Of a stretch of 64,000 bases of DNA, positions 16,749 through 26,576 are shown one piece after another. The position numbers and the translations under genes were made by a program. Position 1 is the first letter of the stretch, and each line of letters starts with the position of its first letter. The DNA is taken from NCBI RefSeq assembly GCF_008642375.1, contig NZ_CP029194.1:5130501-5194500 (forward strand), in the 5' to 3' direction. The DNA comes from Streptomyces venezuelae (GTDB taxonomy: Bacteria > Actinomycetota > Actinomycetes > Streptomycetales > Streptomycetaceae). The notes below the pieces were generated by a model. The model was not told the DNA's origin, did not search any database, and saw nothing but the letters and a program-made list of their open reading frames with translations.

Positions 16749-17618
16749 ATGAGTGCCAAGGACGCCCCGCCCCCGCTGCCCGAGCCGCTCCTCGTGGAGG
16801 TCGCGGACTCGCACACCCACCTGGACATGCAGTCCGGGACCGTCGAGGAGGCACTGGTCAAGGCCGCCGCCGTCGGCGTGACCACCGTCGTCCAGGTCGG
16901 CTGCGACGTGAAGGGTTCCCAGTGGGCCGCCGAGACCGCCGCCGCCCACGCGAACGTGCACGCGGCCGTCGCCCTGCACCCGAACGAGGCGCCCAGGATC
17001 GTCCTCGGCGACCCCGACGGCTGGTCCCGGCAGGGTGCCCGCGAGGGCGGCGGGGACGCCGCCCTCGACGACGCGCTCGCCGAGATCGACCGCCTCGCCG
17101 CCCTGCCGCACGTCCTCGGCGTCGGCGAGACCGGCCTCGACTTCTTCCGTACGGGCCCCGAGGGCATGGCCGCGCAGGAGCGTTCCTTCCGCGCCCACAT
17201 CGAGATCGCCAAGCGGCACGGCAAGGCGCTCGTCATCCACGACCGCGAGGCCCACGCCGACGTCCTGCGCGTCCTCGACGAGGAGGGCGCCCCCGAGCGG
17301 ACCGTCTTCCACTGCTACTCCGGCGACGCCGCCATGGCCGAGATCTGCGCCGCCAAGGGCTACTACATGTCCTTCGCCGGCAACGTCACCTTCAAGAACG
17401 CCCAGCCCCTGCGGGACGCGCTCGCCGTCGCCCCGCTGGAGCTCGTCCTCGTCGAGACCGACGCCCCCTACCTCACCCCCGCGCCCTACCGGGGCCGCCC
17501 CAACGCCCCGTACCTCATCCCCGTCACCGTCCGGGCGATGGCGGCCGTGCGCGGGATCGGGGAGAACGACCTCGCCGAGGCGATCGCCGTCAACACGGCC
17601 CGCGCCTTCGACTATTGA
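16749..17618 (+). CDS. tatD: TatD-family metal-dependent DNase
   Basis: This is a 289-residue TIM-barrel hydrolase of the TatD/YcfH family. Metal-binding residues are visible in order: HxH in DSHTHLD, Glu in GVGETGLDF, His in VIHDRE, His in FHCYSGD and the final Asp in VETDAPY. Members are 3'-5' exonucleases acting on single-stranded DNA or RNA, or quality-control deacylases. It contains an insert after the first strands (residues 70-100) that is usual in actinobacterial versions. It starts an apparent run of co-oriented genes, tatD-rpfB-ksgA-ispE, whose order is widely conserved in actinobacteria. Confidence 0.92.
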   Translation: MSAKDAPPPLPEPLLVEVADSHTHLDMQSGTVEEALVKAAAVGVTTVVQVGCDVKGSQWAAETAAAHANVHAAVALHPNEAPRIVLGDPDGWSRQGAREGGGDAALDDALAEIDRLAALPHVLGVGETGLDFFRTGPEGMAAQERSFRAHIEIAKRHGKALVIHDREAHADVLRVLDEEGAPERTVFHCYSGDAAMAEICAAKGYYMSFAGNVTFKNAQPLRDALAVAPLELVLVETDAPYLTPAPYRGRPNAPYLIPVTVRAMAAVRGIGENDLAEAIAVNTARAFDY

Positions 17619-17699
17619 GATCACCGATCCATAACGGTTACGTGTCGTAGCCGGATAGTTCGGGAGAGTGACCGGGGCCGGGGCTAATGTCCCGGCCTC

Positions 17700-19007
17700 G
17701 TGAGTACTTCCCAGGGCAGTCACCGAGCCGGACGGCGAGCGGCGACCCTGCCCGTCCACGAGCAGCCCACCCAAGCGGCGCCGCTCGTCATCCCCGGCAC
17801 CGGAACCGGCACCGGGACCGGCACCGGAACCGGTCCCGGCGGCGTCCCCGGCCAAGGGGGCTCCCGCACCGGAGCCCGGCGCGCCACCCGCCGCCGCAAG
17901 GCCTCCGGCTCCCCCCGCGACGGTCTGCGCCGGCTCGTCCCGCAGGCCCTCGTCGTCGCCTTCCTCGCCGGCGGCACCAGCGCCTTCGTCGCCAACGACA
18001 AGGCCGTCCGGCTCTCCGTCGACGGCGTCCCGCGCACCCTCCACACCTTCGCCGACGACGTCGACGAGCTCCTCGCCCACGAGGGCCTGACCGTCGGCTC
18101 CCACGACATCGTCGCCCCCGCCCCCGGCGAGGCCCTGGCCAACGGCGACGAGGTCGTCGTCCGGTACGGGCGGCCGGTCGCCCTCACCCTCGACGGGCGG
18201 CGCCACACGATCTGGACCACCGCCAGGACCGTCGAGGGGGCCCTGCGCCAGCTCGGCGTCCGCGCGGAGGGCGCGTACCTCTCGGTCTCCCGCGCGGCCC
18301 CCATCACCCGTCAGGGCCTCGCCCTCGACGTCCGCACCGAGCGGGCGGTCACCTTCCTCGCCGACGGCCGCGAGCGCGTCGTCCGGACGAACGCCGCCAC
18401 CATCCGCGAGGCCCTCGCCGAGGCCGGGATCACCCTCTCCGGCGAGGACACCACCTCCGTCGCGGCCGACTCCTTCCCCCGCGACGGCCAGACCGTCACC
18501 GTGCTGCGCATCACCGGCTCCCGGCAGGTCCGCGAGGAGACCATCCCGTACGCCGTCGAGAAGATCCGCGACCCCGAGCTCTTCGCCGGCAACGAGGTCG
18601 TCGAACGGCAGGGCGTCACCGGCGTCCGCCGGGTCACGTACAGCCTGCGCACGGTCAACGGCGTCCGGCAGAAGCCCCGCAGGACCGGCGAGGAGATCGT
18701 CCGCGAACCCGTCAGCCGCAAGGTGCGGATCGGCACCAAGGCCCTCCCCGCCTCCGTCGCCGGGGCCGACGGCCTCGACTGGGCCGCCCTCGCCGCCTGC
18801 GAGTCCGGCGGCCGCCCGAACGCCGTCGACCCCTCCGGGACATACGGCGGGCTCTACCAGTTCGACCCCGGCACCTGGCGCTCCCTCGGCGGCAGCGGAG
18901 TCGCCCAGAACGCGCCCGCCGCCGAGCAGACCTTCCGCGCGAAGAAGCTGTACGTGCAGCGCGGAGCCAGTCCGTGGCCCCACTGCGGCAGGCGGCTGCA
19001 CGGGTGA
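17700..19007 (+). CDS. rpfB: Resuscitation-promoting factor RpfB-like transglycosylase
   Basis: This is a 435-residue surface muralytic enzyme that cleaves peptidoglycan and helps dormant cells or spores resume growth. Domain order: a Pro/Gly/Thr-rich cytosolic head with a GTGTGT run (about 34-47), one membrane helix at about 75-95 (ALVVAFLAGGTSAFV), three DUF348 repeats (about 100-280), a G5 domain (about 270-350), and a C-terminal Rpf domain of 75 residues. The catalytic glutamate is in AACESGG, and the Rpf cysteines are present. The GTG start has no strong ribosome-binding site. I see no c-di-AMP riboswitch in the 81-bp gap upstream. Confidence 0.93.
   Translation: MSTSQGSHRAGRRAATLPVHEQPTQAAPLVIPGTGTGTGTGTGTGPGGVPGQGGSRTGARRATRRRKASGSPRDGLRRLVPQALVVAFLAGGTSAFVANDKAVRLSVDGVPRTLHTFADDVDELLAHEGLTVGSHDIVAPAPGEALANGDEVVVRYGRPVALTLDGRRHTIWTTARTVEGALRQLGVRAEGAYLSVSRAAPITRQGLALDVRTERAVTFLADGRERVVRTNAATIREALAEAGITLSGEDTTSVAADSFPRDGQTVTVLRITGSRQVREETIPYAVEKIRDPELFAGNEVVERQGVTGVRRVTYSLRTVNGVRQKPRRTGEEIVREPVSRKVRIGTKALPASVAGADGLDWAALAACESGGRPNAVDPSGTYGGLYQFDPGTWRSLGGSGVAQNAPAAEQTFRAKKLYVQRGASPWPHCGRRLHG
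17797..17838 (+). repeat. Short ACCGG(A/C) tandem repeats in rpfB
   Basis: Six to seven 6-bp units of the form GGNACC encode a Gly-Thr run in the cytosolic head of RpfB. Such runs are prone to slippage. Confidence 0.6.
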
Positions 19008-19117
19008 GCGTGCGGCCGGCCCGTTCCGGGGCCCCAGGGGTGAGCCTCGGACCGGCCCCACGGGTGAGACGGGGTGAGTCGTAGGGCTGCCCCACCGGGG
19101 CCCCGTAGGCTGTACCG

Positions 19118-19990
19118 GTGAGCACCACCACCGGCCCCGAAAGCCCCGACGCCCTCCTCGGCCCCGCCGACATCCGTGAGCTGGCCGCCGCCCTCGGCGT
19201 GCGCCCCACGAAGCAGAAGGGCCAGAACTTCGTCATCGACGCCAACACCGTCCGGCGGATCGTCCGCACGGCCGAGGTGCGGCCCGACGACGTCGTCGTG
19301 GAGGTGGGGCCCGGACTCGGCTCCCTCACCCTGGCCCTCCTGGAGGCCGCGGACCGGGTGACGGCCGTCGAGATCGACGACGTGCTCGCCGCCGCGCTGC
19401 CCGCCACGATCCAGGCCCGCATGCCGGCCCGCGCCGACCGCTTCGCGCTCGTCCACTCCGACGCGATGCACGTCCAGGAGCTGCCGGGCCCGGCGCCGAC
19501 CGCGCTCGTCGCCAACCTCCCGTACAACGTCGCCGTGCCGGTCCTGCTCCACATGCTGGAGCGGTTCCCGACCATCGAGCGGACCCTCGTCATGGTCCAG
19601 GCCGAGGTCGCCGACCGGCTCGCCGCCAAGCCCGGCAACAAGGTCTACGGCGTCCCGTCGGTCAAGGCGAACTGGTACGCGGAGGTCAAGCGCGCCGGCT
19701 CCATCGGCCGCAACGTCTTCTGGCCCGCGCCGAACGTCGACTCCGGTCTCGTCTCCCTGGTCCGCCGCGCCGAGCCGCTCGCGACCACCGCCTCCCGCCA
19801 GGAGGTCTTCGCGGTCGTCGACGCGGCCTTCGCCCAGCGCCGCAAGACGCTCCGCGCGGCCCTCGCGACCTGGGCGGGATCCCCCGCGGCGGCCGAGGAG
19901 GCCCTGGTCAAGGCCGGGATCTCGCCGCAGGCGCGCGGCGAGGCCCTGACGGTCGAGGAGTTCGCGAGGATCGCGGAGGCGAAGGCATGA
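19118..19990 (+). CDS. ksgA: 16S rRNA (adenine1518/1519-N6) dimethyltransferase
   Basis: This is a 290-residue Rossmann-fold methyltransferase (KsgA/RsmA). It places two methyl groups on each of A1518 and A1519 of 16S rRNA, a late ribosome-assembly check; its loss gives kasugamycin resistance. Motifs: QNFVID (the KsgA/Dim1 start), motif [12 protein letters not shown], motif II VEIDD, and the catalytic NLPYNVA. The start is GTG 19118. The stop overlaps the start of ispE by ATGA, so the two are coupled. The length and motifs are canonical. Confidence 0.96.
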   Translation: MSTTTGPESPDALLGPADIRELAAALGVRPTKQKGQNFVIDANTVRRIVRTAEVRPDDVVVEVGPGLGSLTLALLEAADRVTAVEIDDVLAAALPATIQARMPARADRFALVHSDAMHVQELPGPAPTALVANLPYNVAVPVLLHMLERFPTIERTLVMVQAEVADRLAAKPGNKVYGVPSVKANWYAEVKRAGSIGRNVFWPAPNVDSGLVSLVRRAEPLATTASRQEVFAVVDAAFAQRRKTLRAALATWAGSPAAAEEALVKAGISPQARGEALTVEEFARIAEAKA

Positions 19991-20895
19991 GCGCTGCCGT
20001 GACCGTACGGGTCCCCGCCAAGGTCAACGTCCAGCTGGCCGTCGGCGCGGCCCGCCCCGACGGCTTCCACGACCTGGCCAACGTCTTCCTCGCCGTCTCC
20101 CTGTACGACGAGGTGACCGCCACCCCGGCCGCCGGGCTGACGGTCACCTGCGAGGGCCCCGACGCCGACAAGGTGCCGCTGGACCGCACGAACCTCGCCG
20201 CGCGCGCCGCCGAGCTGCTCGCCGCCCGGCACGGCATCTCCCCGGACGTGCACCTGCACATCGCCAAGGACATCCCGGTCGCCGGCGGCATGGCCGGCGG
20301 CAGCGCGGACGGCGCGGGCGCGCTCCTCGCCTGCGACGCGCTCTGGGGCCTGAACACCCCGCGCGAGACGCTCCTCGACATCTGCGCCGAACTGGGCTCC
20401 GACGTGCCCTTCAGCCTGGTCGGCGGGGCGGCGCTCGGCACCGGCCGGGGCGAGCAGCTCACGGAACTCCCGGTCGGCGGGGCCTTCCACTGGGTGTTCG
20501 CCGTCGCCGACGGCGGGCTGTCGACCCCGGCGGTGTACGGCGAGTTCGACCGTCTCACCGAGGGCATCGACGTCCCGGAGCCGACGGCCTCCCCGGTCCT
20601 CCTGGACGCCCTGCGCACCGGCGACACCACCGCCCTCGCGGGTGCCCTCGCCAACGACCTCCAGGCGCCGGCCCTCTCCCTGCGCCCGTCGCTCGCGGCG
20701 ACCCTGACGGCCGGCACGGACGCGGGCGCGCTGGCGGCCCTGGTCTCCGGCTCCGGCCCGACGACGGCGTTCCTGGTGAAGGACGCGGAGACGGCGGAAT
20801 CCGTGGCCGCGGCCCTGACCGCCTCGGGCACCTGCCGCACGGCCCGCGCGGCGACGTCCCCGGCACCGGGCGCGGTCGTCCTCCCGTCTGTCTGA
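19987..20895 (+). CDS. ispE: 4-diphosphocytidyl-2-C-methyl-D-erythritol kinase
   Basis: This is a 302-residue GHMP kinase that phosphorylates the 2-OH of CDP-methylerythritol in the MEP route to isoprenoids. Motif 1 is VPAKVNVQL, the ATP-binding glycine loop is [14 protein letters not shown], and motif 3 is the late SGSGPTTAF. It overlaps ksgA by 4 nt, the usual actinobacterial arrangement. The length is normal. It is presumably constitutive within the tatD-rpfB-ksgA-ispE run. Confidence 0.96.
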   Translation: MSAAVTVRVPAKVNVQLAVGAARPDGFHDLANVFLAVSLYDEVTATPAAGLTVTCEGPDADKVPLDRTNLAARAAELLAARHGISPDVHLHIAKDIPVAGGMAGGSADGAGALLACDALWGLNTPRETLLDICAELGSDVPFSLVGGAALGTGRGEQLTELPVGGAFHWVFAVADGGLSTPAVYGEFDRLTEGIDVPEPTASPVLLDALRTGDTTALAGALANDLQAPALSLRPSLAATLTAGTDAGALAALVSGSGPTTAFLVKDAETAESVAAALTASGTCRTARAATSPAPGAVVLPSV

Positions 20896-20973
20896 CCGTC
20901 GGCCCGACACCTTCCGGTCACCTCCGCCTGTCACCTTGGGCCCGTCCTGTTCGGACGAGCCCGGAAGCATGGC

Positions 20974-21225
20974 GTGAAGGCGTTGCGGTGGTGGAAGTCG
21001 ACGACGGCGAGACATCGGCCGTTGCTGAAGATGCTGGACGAGTGCGGCCAGGTCGTGCTCTTCGCCGGCCTCGGCGTTCTGATGGTTCTGACTCCGCCCT
21101 GGGGCGGCTTCTGGAGGTGGGCGGCCTTCGCGGCCTACGTCCTCATGCTCCTCGGTGCCTGCCGAGGTGCCGTGCGTGCCTGGCGGAAGTGGCGCCGGGA
21201 GTCGGAGTACTCAGCCGCCGGATGA
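20974..21225 (+). CDS. Small two-helix membrane protein
   Basis: This is an 83-residue protein with a basic Trp/Arg-rich start, two hydrophobic helices (about 26-44 and 48-66) joined by PPWGG, and a basic tail. It starts at GTG 20974. Its 3' end overlaps the 3' end of a broken recombinase gene on the other strand by about 15 bp. I recognise no family. The overlap with a degraded element leaves open that its end has been rewritten by an old insertion. Confidence 0.5.
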   Translation: MKALRWWKSTTARHRPLLKMLDECGQVVLFAGLGVLMVLTPPWGGFWRWAAFAAYVLMLLGACRGAVRAWRKWRRESEYSAAG

Positions 21226-21835
21226 GATGAGTAGCCTGCCAGGATTCCAGCGCCGCTGGTTGTGTGCCGGGCGCACGGCGACACGTACGCCGAGACCGAG
21301 GAGAATCCGTCGCCTTCCGTCGGTGTCCCGGGAATCCCATTCCTCGAGGACGGACGTGCCGGTCGGGGCCCATGTCCGCCGCTCGTCGGGGGCCGATCGG
21401 ATTTGTTCGAGGAGAGACGATCGGGATTCGAGCTCTCTCTGTACCGCGTCCGCCGCCGGTCCACGCATCCCTGCGAGCCGACCGGCCAGCTCCTCGATCT
21501 CCGACCGGAGCTGCCCGACGCATGCATCGGGCCGGATGCCGAGAGAGACCTCGCAGGTCGAGAGCGACGACGACCGAGCGTGAGAGCCGGTCGGCCTGCG
21601 CGATGACGAGCACATCGAACCGGTGCGGATCGTCCAGGAGTTTCCTCAGCCCCGGGCGCCCGCCGACGGGGCGTGAGCCGGACGTGTCCAGGTCTACCTC
21701 CTCGGCCACGACGGGCCAGCCGTGCGATCGGCACAAGGAGCGGCAGTCCTCGCGCTGCGAAGCGATGGACGTGCTGCCTTCGCGGTCGCGGCTGAGTCGG
21801 AGGTGGACAGCCGCCCTCATGATTCGTGCGGTCAT
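21211..21835 (-). pseudogene. Large serine recombinase remnant (internal deletion and frameshift)
   Basis: The N-terminal piece (from ATG 21835) is the start of a serine-integrase catalytic domain: HLRLSRDREG with the nucleophile Ser, ASQREDC, then VLVIAQADRLSRS. It runs about 90 residues and then changes frame near 21560. The other frame continues as a coiled-coil-like C-terminal end (EIEELAGRLAG, ELESRSSLLEQI, ILLGLGVRV) that closes at 21211. The rest of the catalytic domain, the recombinase domain and the zinc ribbon, normally some 250 residues, are missing. It cannot be active. It marks a decayed integrative element or prophage. The missing core and different frames make this unambiguous, though the exact junction is approximate. 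Confidence 0.8.
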
Positions 21836-21970
21836 TTCGTTCCCCGTTCCGGTTGCGGTGACGGGCAGGAGCCCGAATTTGCACGGCGAACGCGGAAAGT
21901 GACACCTCGGCGGCGAAACGTGAGACGCCGTGGCTGGGGTGTCGGACAATGGCCGGCTCGGCGGGGCGGA

Positions 21971-22384
21971 TCAGATCGCGATGACGGTGGCCCGGCGTCC
22001 GCAGAGGACCCTGAGGTCCTCCGGGTCCGAGGTGAGCACCGTGGCGGGGCCGGGTGCCGCGAGCGCTGTCGCGGCGACCATCGCGTCGATGGCGCACTTG
22101 TGGCCGTGCAGCCCGTTCTCGGCCAGCAGGGCGGACGCCCGGCGGCCGACGGTCTCCGTCACGGGCTCGACGGTCAGGCGGGACAGGGTCCATTCCAGGG
22201 CCGCGCGGTTGATGCGCGGGTGCATCACCTCCACCAGGGTGGCGGCGCTCGTCACGACGCGCAGGTCGTCCGCGCGGGCCAGTGCGAGCCAAGCGGTGAC
22301 CTCGCGGTCACGCAGCACGGCCTTGGCCAGTCCCTCGCTGTCGAGGACCAGTGTGCCGCCGGGGGTGGCCTCGGGGCGCGTCAC
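21971..22384 (-). CDS. PIN-domain ribonuclease toxin (VapC-like)
   Basis: This is a 137-residue PIN domain protein. The acidic metal-binding residues are D15 (LVLDSEG), E52 (TLVEVM), D100 (AIDAMV) and D120 (TSDPEDL). PIN toxins cut RNA, commonly tRNA or rRNA, when freed from their antitoxin. It overlaps the upstream antitoxin gene by ATGA, so both are translated together. It lies between a recombinase remnant and an ABC-F gene. The target RNA is unknown. Confidence 0.88.
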   Translation of the reverse strand: MTRPEATPGGTLVLDSEGLAKAVLRDREVTAWLALARADDLRVVTSAATLVEVMHPRINRAALEWTLSRLTVEPVTETVGRRASALLAENGLHGHKCAIDAMVAATALAAPGPATVLTSDPEDLRVLCGRRATVIAI

Positions 22385-22653
22385 GCAGCACTCGCCCCGG
22401 TCGGCTCCGTGCCTGCCTGCTCCTCGCGAGCGCGGCGCAGCTGCTCGCGCCGTGCCTGGACCTCCTCGTCCGAGACGGGTCCGTGTTCGGCCTCGGCCAC
22501 CGCGATGAGTTCGTTGAGATCGTCCCGCTCCATCTGCCGGGCGACCGCCGCCGCGACATAGGCCGAGAGTCCCGAGGGTCCGCTGCGGGCGCGGGCGGCC
22601 TCGGCGATGTCCCGCGGCATGCTGATCGAGTACTTCTGAGTGGGCTCGCTCAT
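22381..22653 (-). CDS. VapB-like antitoxin
   Basis: This is a 90-residue acidic protein. The N-terminal 45 residues look like a ribbon-helix-helix DNA-binding domain: a short strand KYSISMP, then two helices. The C-terminal tail (PVSDEEVQARREQLRRA) is a charged helix suited to wrap the PIN toxin. It is encoded first, with ATGA coupling to the toxin. The start ATG 22653 gives MSEPTQKYS; the longer open frame upstream is a shadow of the divergent ABC-F gene. It probably represses its own promoter in the 93-bp gap. Confidence 0.82.
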   Translation of the reverse strand: MSEPTQKYSISMPRDIAEAARARSGPSGLSAYVAAAVARQMERDDLNELIAVAEAEHGPVSDEEVQARREQLRRAREEQAGTEPTGASAA

Positions 22654-22746
22654 GCCCCTTATGCTACTGCTGATGCCACCCGTCGGCCGGGGCGTACGCG
22701 GCAACGTACTCTGGGACGTCGATCTATCCCCCGTACAGGAGTCAAC

Positions 22747-24552
<1,806 letters not shown>

Positions 24553-24591
24553 CCGGAAGCACGACAGGACGCATAACAAGGGCATCACGGG

Positions 24592-24632
24592 CCGGTCCTC
24601 CCTTGGGTACAAGGGGCGGACCGGTCGCTTTT
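24592..24632 (+). terminator. Rho-independent terminator after ABC-F gene
   Basis: The arms CCGGTCC..CCCTTG and CAAGGG..GGACCGG with a GGTA loop, followed by TTTT, lie about 40 nt after the ABC-F stop. Confidence 0.8.
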
Positions 24633-24688
24633 GCGCCGTCGCGTGAGTGGTAGAAAGAAAAGTCGCTCACGTCAAGGGGGAACCGCTG

Positions 24689-26563
24689 ATGACCCAGCCG
24701 CCCAGCAACCAGCCGCCGGGGGGCTTCGGAGCCCCTCAGGATCCGAACCAGGTCCCCGGCCAGGGCATGCCGCCCGTCCCGCCCGTCCCGCCGCAGGCTC
24801 CGCCGGTGCCGCCGCAGGCCCCGCAAGCCGGCGTGCCCGGTCCGTACGGCCAGCCGCAGCCGCAGCAGCAGCAGCCCGGTTACGGATATCCGCAGCAGCC
24901 GGGCCAGCCCGGCCAGCCCTCCCAGCCCGGTCCGTACGGCCAGCCGCAGCCCGGCCCCTACGGCTACCCGCAGCAGGCGCCCGGTCCGTACGGCCAGCAG
25001 CCGCAGCAGCCCGGTCCGTACGGGCAGCCGCAGCCCGGCCCGTACGGCGGCGGTTACCCGTCGCAGCCCATGTACCAGGGCGCCCCCACCCCGCCCGCCT
25101 CCGGCGGCGGCCTCAAGGGCCGCACCGGTGTCGTCGCGGGCGTGGCCGCGGTGGCCGTCCTGGTCGCCGCCGTCACGACCTGGGCGGTCGTCGGCGCCGG
25201 GGACGACGAGAAGGACCCGATCGCCCAGCCGACGGCGACCGCCTCGGCGTCCACGTCGGAGTCCGCCGCCCCCAAGCCGACCGAGTCGGTGGACGAGGGC
25301 GACGGTTCGGGCGACGGCCGCGGTGGCGACGACGACCTCAACGCCGGCCGCAAGCCCGGCGAGGCGAAGGTCGACTGGCTGCTGAAGAACAACGTCGACC
25401 TGCCCCGCAACGGCGCCGACGTCCTCGGCCCGTGGATCGTCGGCGACGTCGTCGTCAAGGCGATGTACAAGAGCATCGACGGCTACAGCCTGAAGGACGG
25501 CTCCCTGAAGTGGCACGTCGACGTGCCGTTCGAGCTCTGCGCGGCCCCGCCGGCCCCCTCCACCGGCGGTGTCATGGTCTTCGGGCACAACGACAGCGCC
25601 AAGGACGGCGCCAAGTGCCTCGGGCTCCAGCAGGTGAACCTGAAGACCGGCAAGGTGGGCTGGAAGAAGTCCGTCCCCAAGCCGACCGGTCTCTTCGCCT
25701 TCTCCGACAACACCCTGGCCATCAGCGGCAACACGGTCACCGCGGCCGGTTCCAGCACCGCCTACGGCTTCTCCCTCACCGACGGCAAGCAGCTCTTCAA
25801 GAGCCCCGCCTCCGGCTGCAAGCCCTTCGCCTACGCGGGCGGCAGCAAGCTGATCGCCGCGATGGACTGCCCCTCGGGCAGCACCACGAAGAAGATCCAC
25901 GCGGTCGGCGAGGTCAACCCGGCCACCGGCAAGCCCAAGTACACCTTCCAGCTGGAGGCGAACTGGGAGGTCGACAAGGTCTACTCGGTCGACCCGCTGG
26001 TCGTCTCCGCCACCCAGCGCGAGCAGAAGAAGTGGACCATCTTCGCGCTCGACGCCAAGGGCAAGCTCCGCTCGCAGATCCAGGGCGGCAAGGACAAGTT
26101 CGCCCCGTCCTGCGGCGGCAGCTTCGTCATCTTCGGCAAGAACCTCCAGGGCTGCACCGGAGTCGCCGCCGACGCGAACACCTTCTACATGGCCACCGAG
26201 ACCTCGTACGGCAAGCCCAACGAGGTCGTCGCCTTCGACCTGAAGACCGGCAAGCCCAAGTGGCGTTCCAAGGCGCCGGGTGAGCAGCAGATGATCCCGC
26301 TGCGCATGGACGGCGGTCAGGTCCTGGTCTACGTCGACCCGTCGTACGACAAGGGCGGCGCCGTCGCGACCATCGCGCCGACCGGCGGAGCACCGAAGAT
26401 CGTGCTTCAGCACCCGGCCTCGACCTCCGAGATCGAGAACAACTTCTACGACCCGGGATACGCCTACGGCAGCGGCACCTTCGTCGTGACGAGCGGACGC
26501 GTCTCCGCGTCGAACGACAAGGAAGAGAAGCAGGTCAAGACGATGATGGCGTTCAGCAAGTGA
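24689..26563 (+). CDS. Membrane-anchored PQQ/beta-propeller protein, first paralogue
   Basis: This is a 624-residue protein. The first 130 residues are a Pro/Gln/Gly/Tyr-rich cytosolic head (repeats of GPYGQPQPG). One membrane helix at about residues 145-170 (GVVAGVAAVAVLVAAVTTWAV) follows, then an acidic linker, then an extracytoplasmic domain of about 430 residues with WD-like/PQQ blades (for example LKDGSLKWHVD, LKTGKPKWRSK). There is no heme or PQQ-ligand pattern, so it is probably a scaffold or sensor and not a dehydrogenase. It is followed 13 nt later by a paralogue. The start ATG 24689 has an AAGGGGGA site. The function is unknown; an envelope role is likely. Confidence 0.8.
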   Translation: MTQPPSNQPPGGFGAPQDPNQVPGQGMPPVPPVPPQAPPVPPQAPQAGVPGPYGQPQPQQQQPGYGYPQQPGQPGQPSQPGPYGQPQPGPYGYPQQAPGPYGQQPQQPGPYGQPQPGPYGGGYPSQPMYQGAPTPPASGGGLKGRTGVVAGVAAVAVLVAAVTTWAVVGAGDDEKDPIAQPTATASASTSESAAPKPTESVDEGDGSGDGRGGDDDLNAGRKPGEAKVDWLLKNNVDLPRNGADVLGPWIVGDVVVKAMYKSIDGYSLKDGSLKWHVDVPFELCAAPPAPSTGGVMVFGHNDSAKDGAKCLGLQQVNLKTGKVGWKKSVPKPTGLFAFSDNTLAISGNTVTAAGSSTAYGFSLTDGKQLFKSPASGCKPFAYAGGSKLIAAMDCPSGSTTKKIHAVGEVNPATGKPKYTFQLEANWEVDKVYSVDPLVVSATQREQKKWTIFALDAKGKLRSQIQGGKDKFAPSCGGSFVIFGKNLQGCTGVAADANTFYMATETSYGKPNEVVAFDLKTGKPKWRSKAPGEQQMIPLRMDGGQVLVYVDPSYDKGGAVATIAPTGGAPKIVLQHPASTSEIENNFYDPGYAYGSGTFVVTSGRVSASNDKEEKQVKTMMAFSK

Positions 26564-26576
26564 GGGATTCGGACCG

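Noticed and set aside
16464-19061. An 865-residue minus-strand open frame over tatD and rpfB
   Set aside because: It is a Gly/Ala/Val-rich shadow of the two well-supported plus-strand genes.
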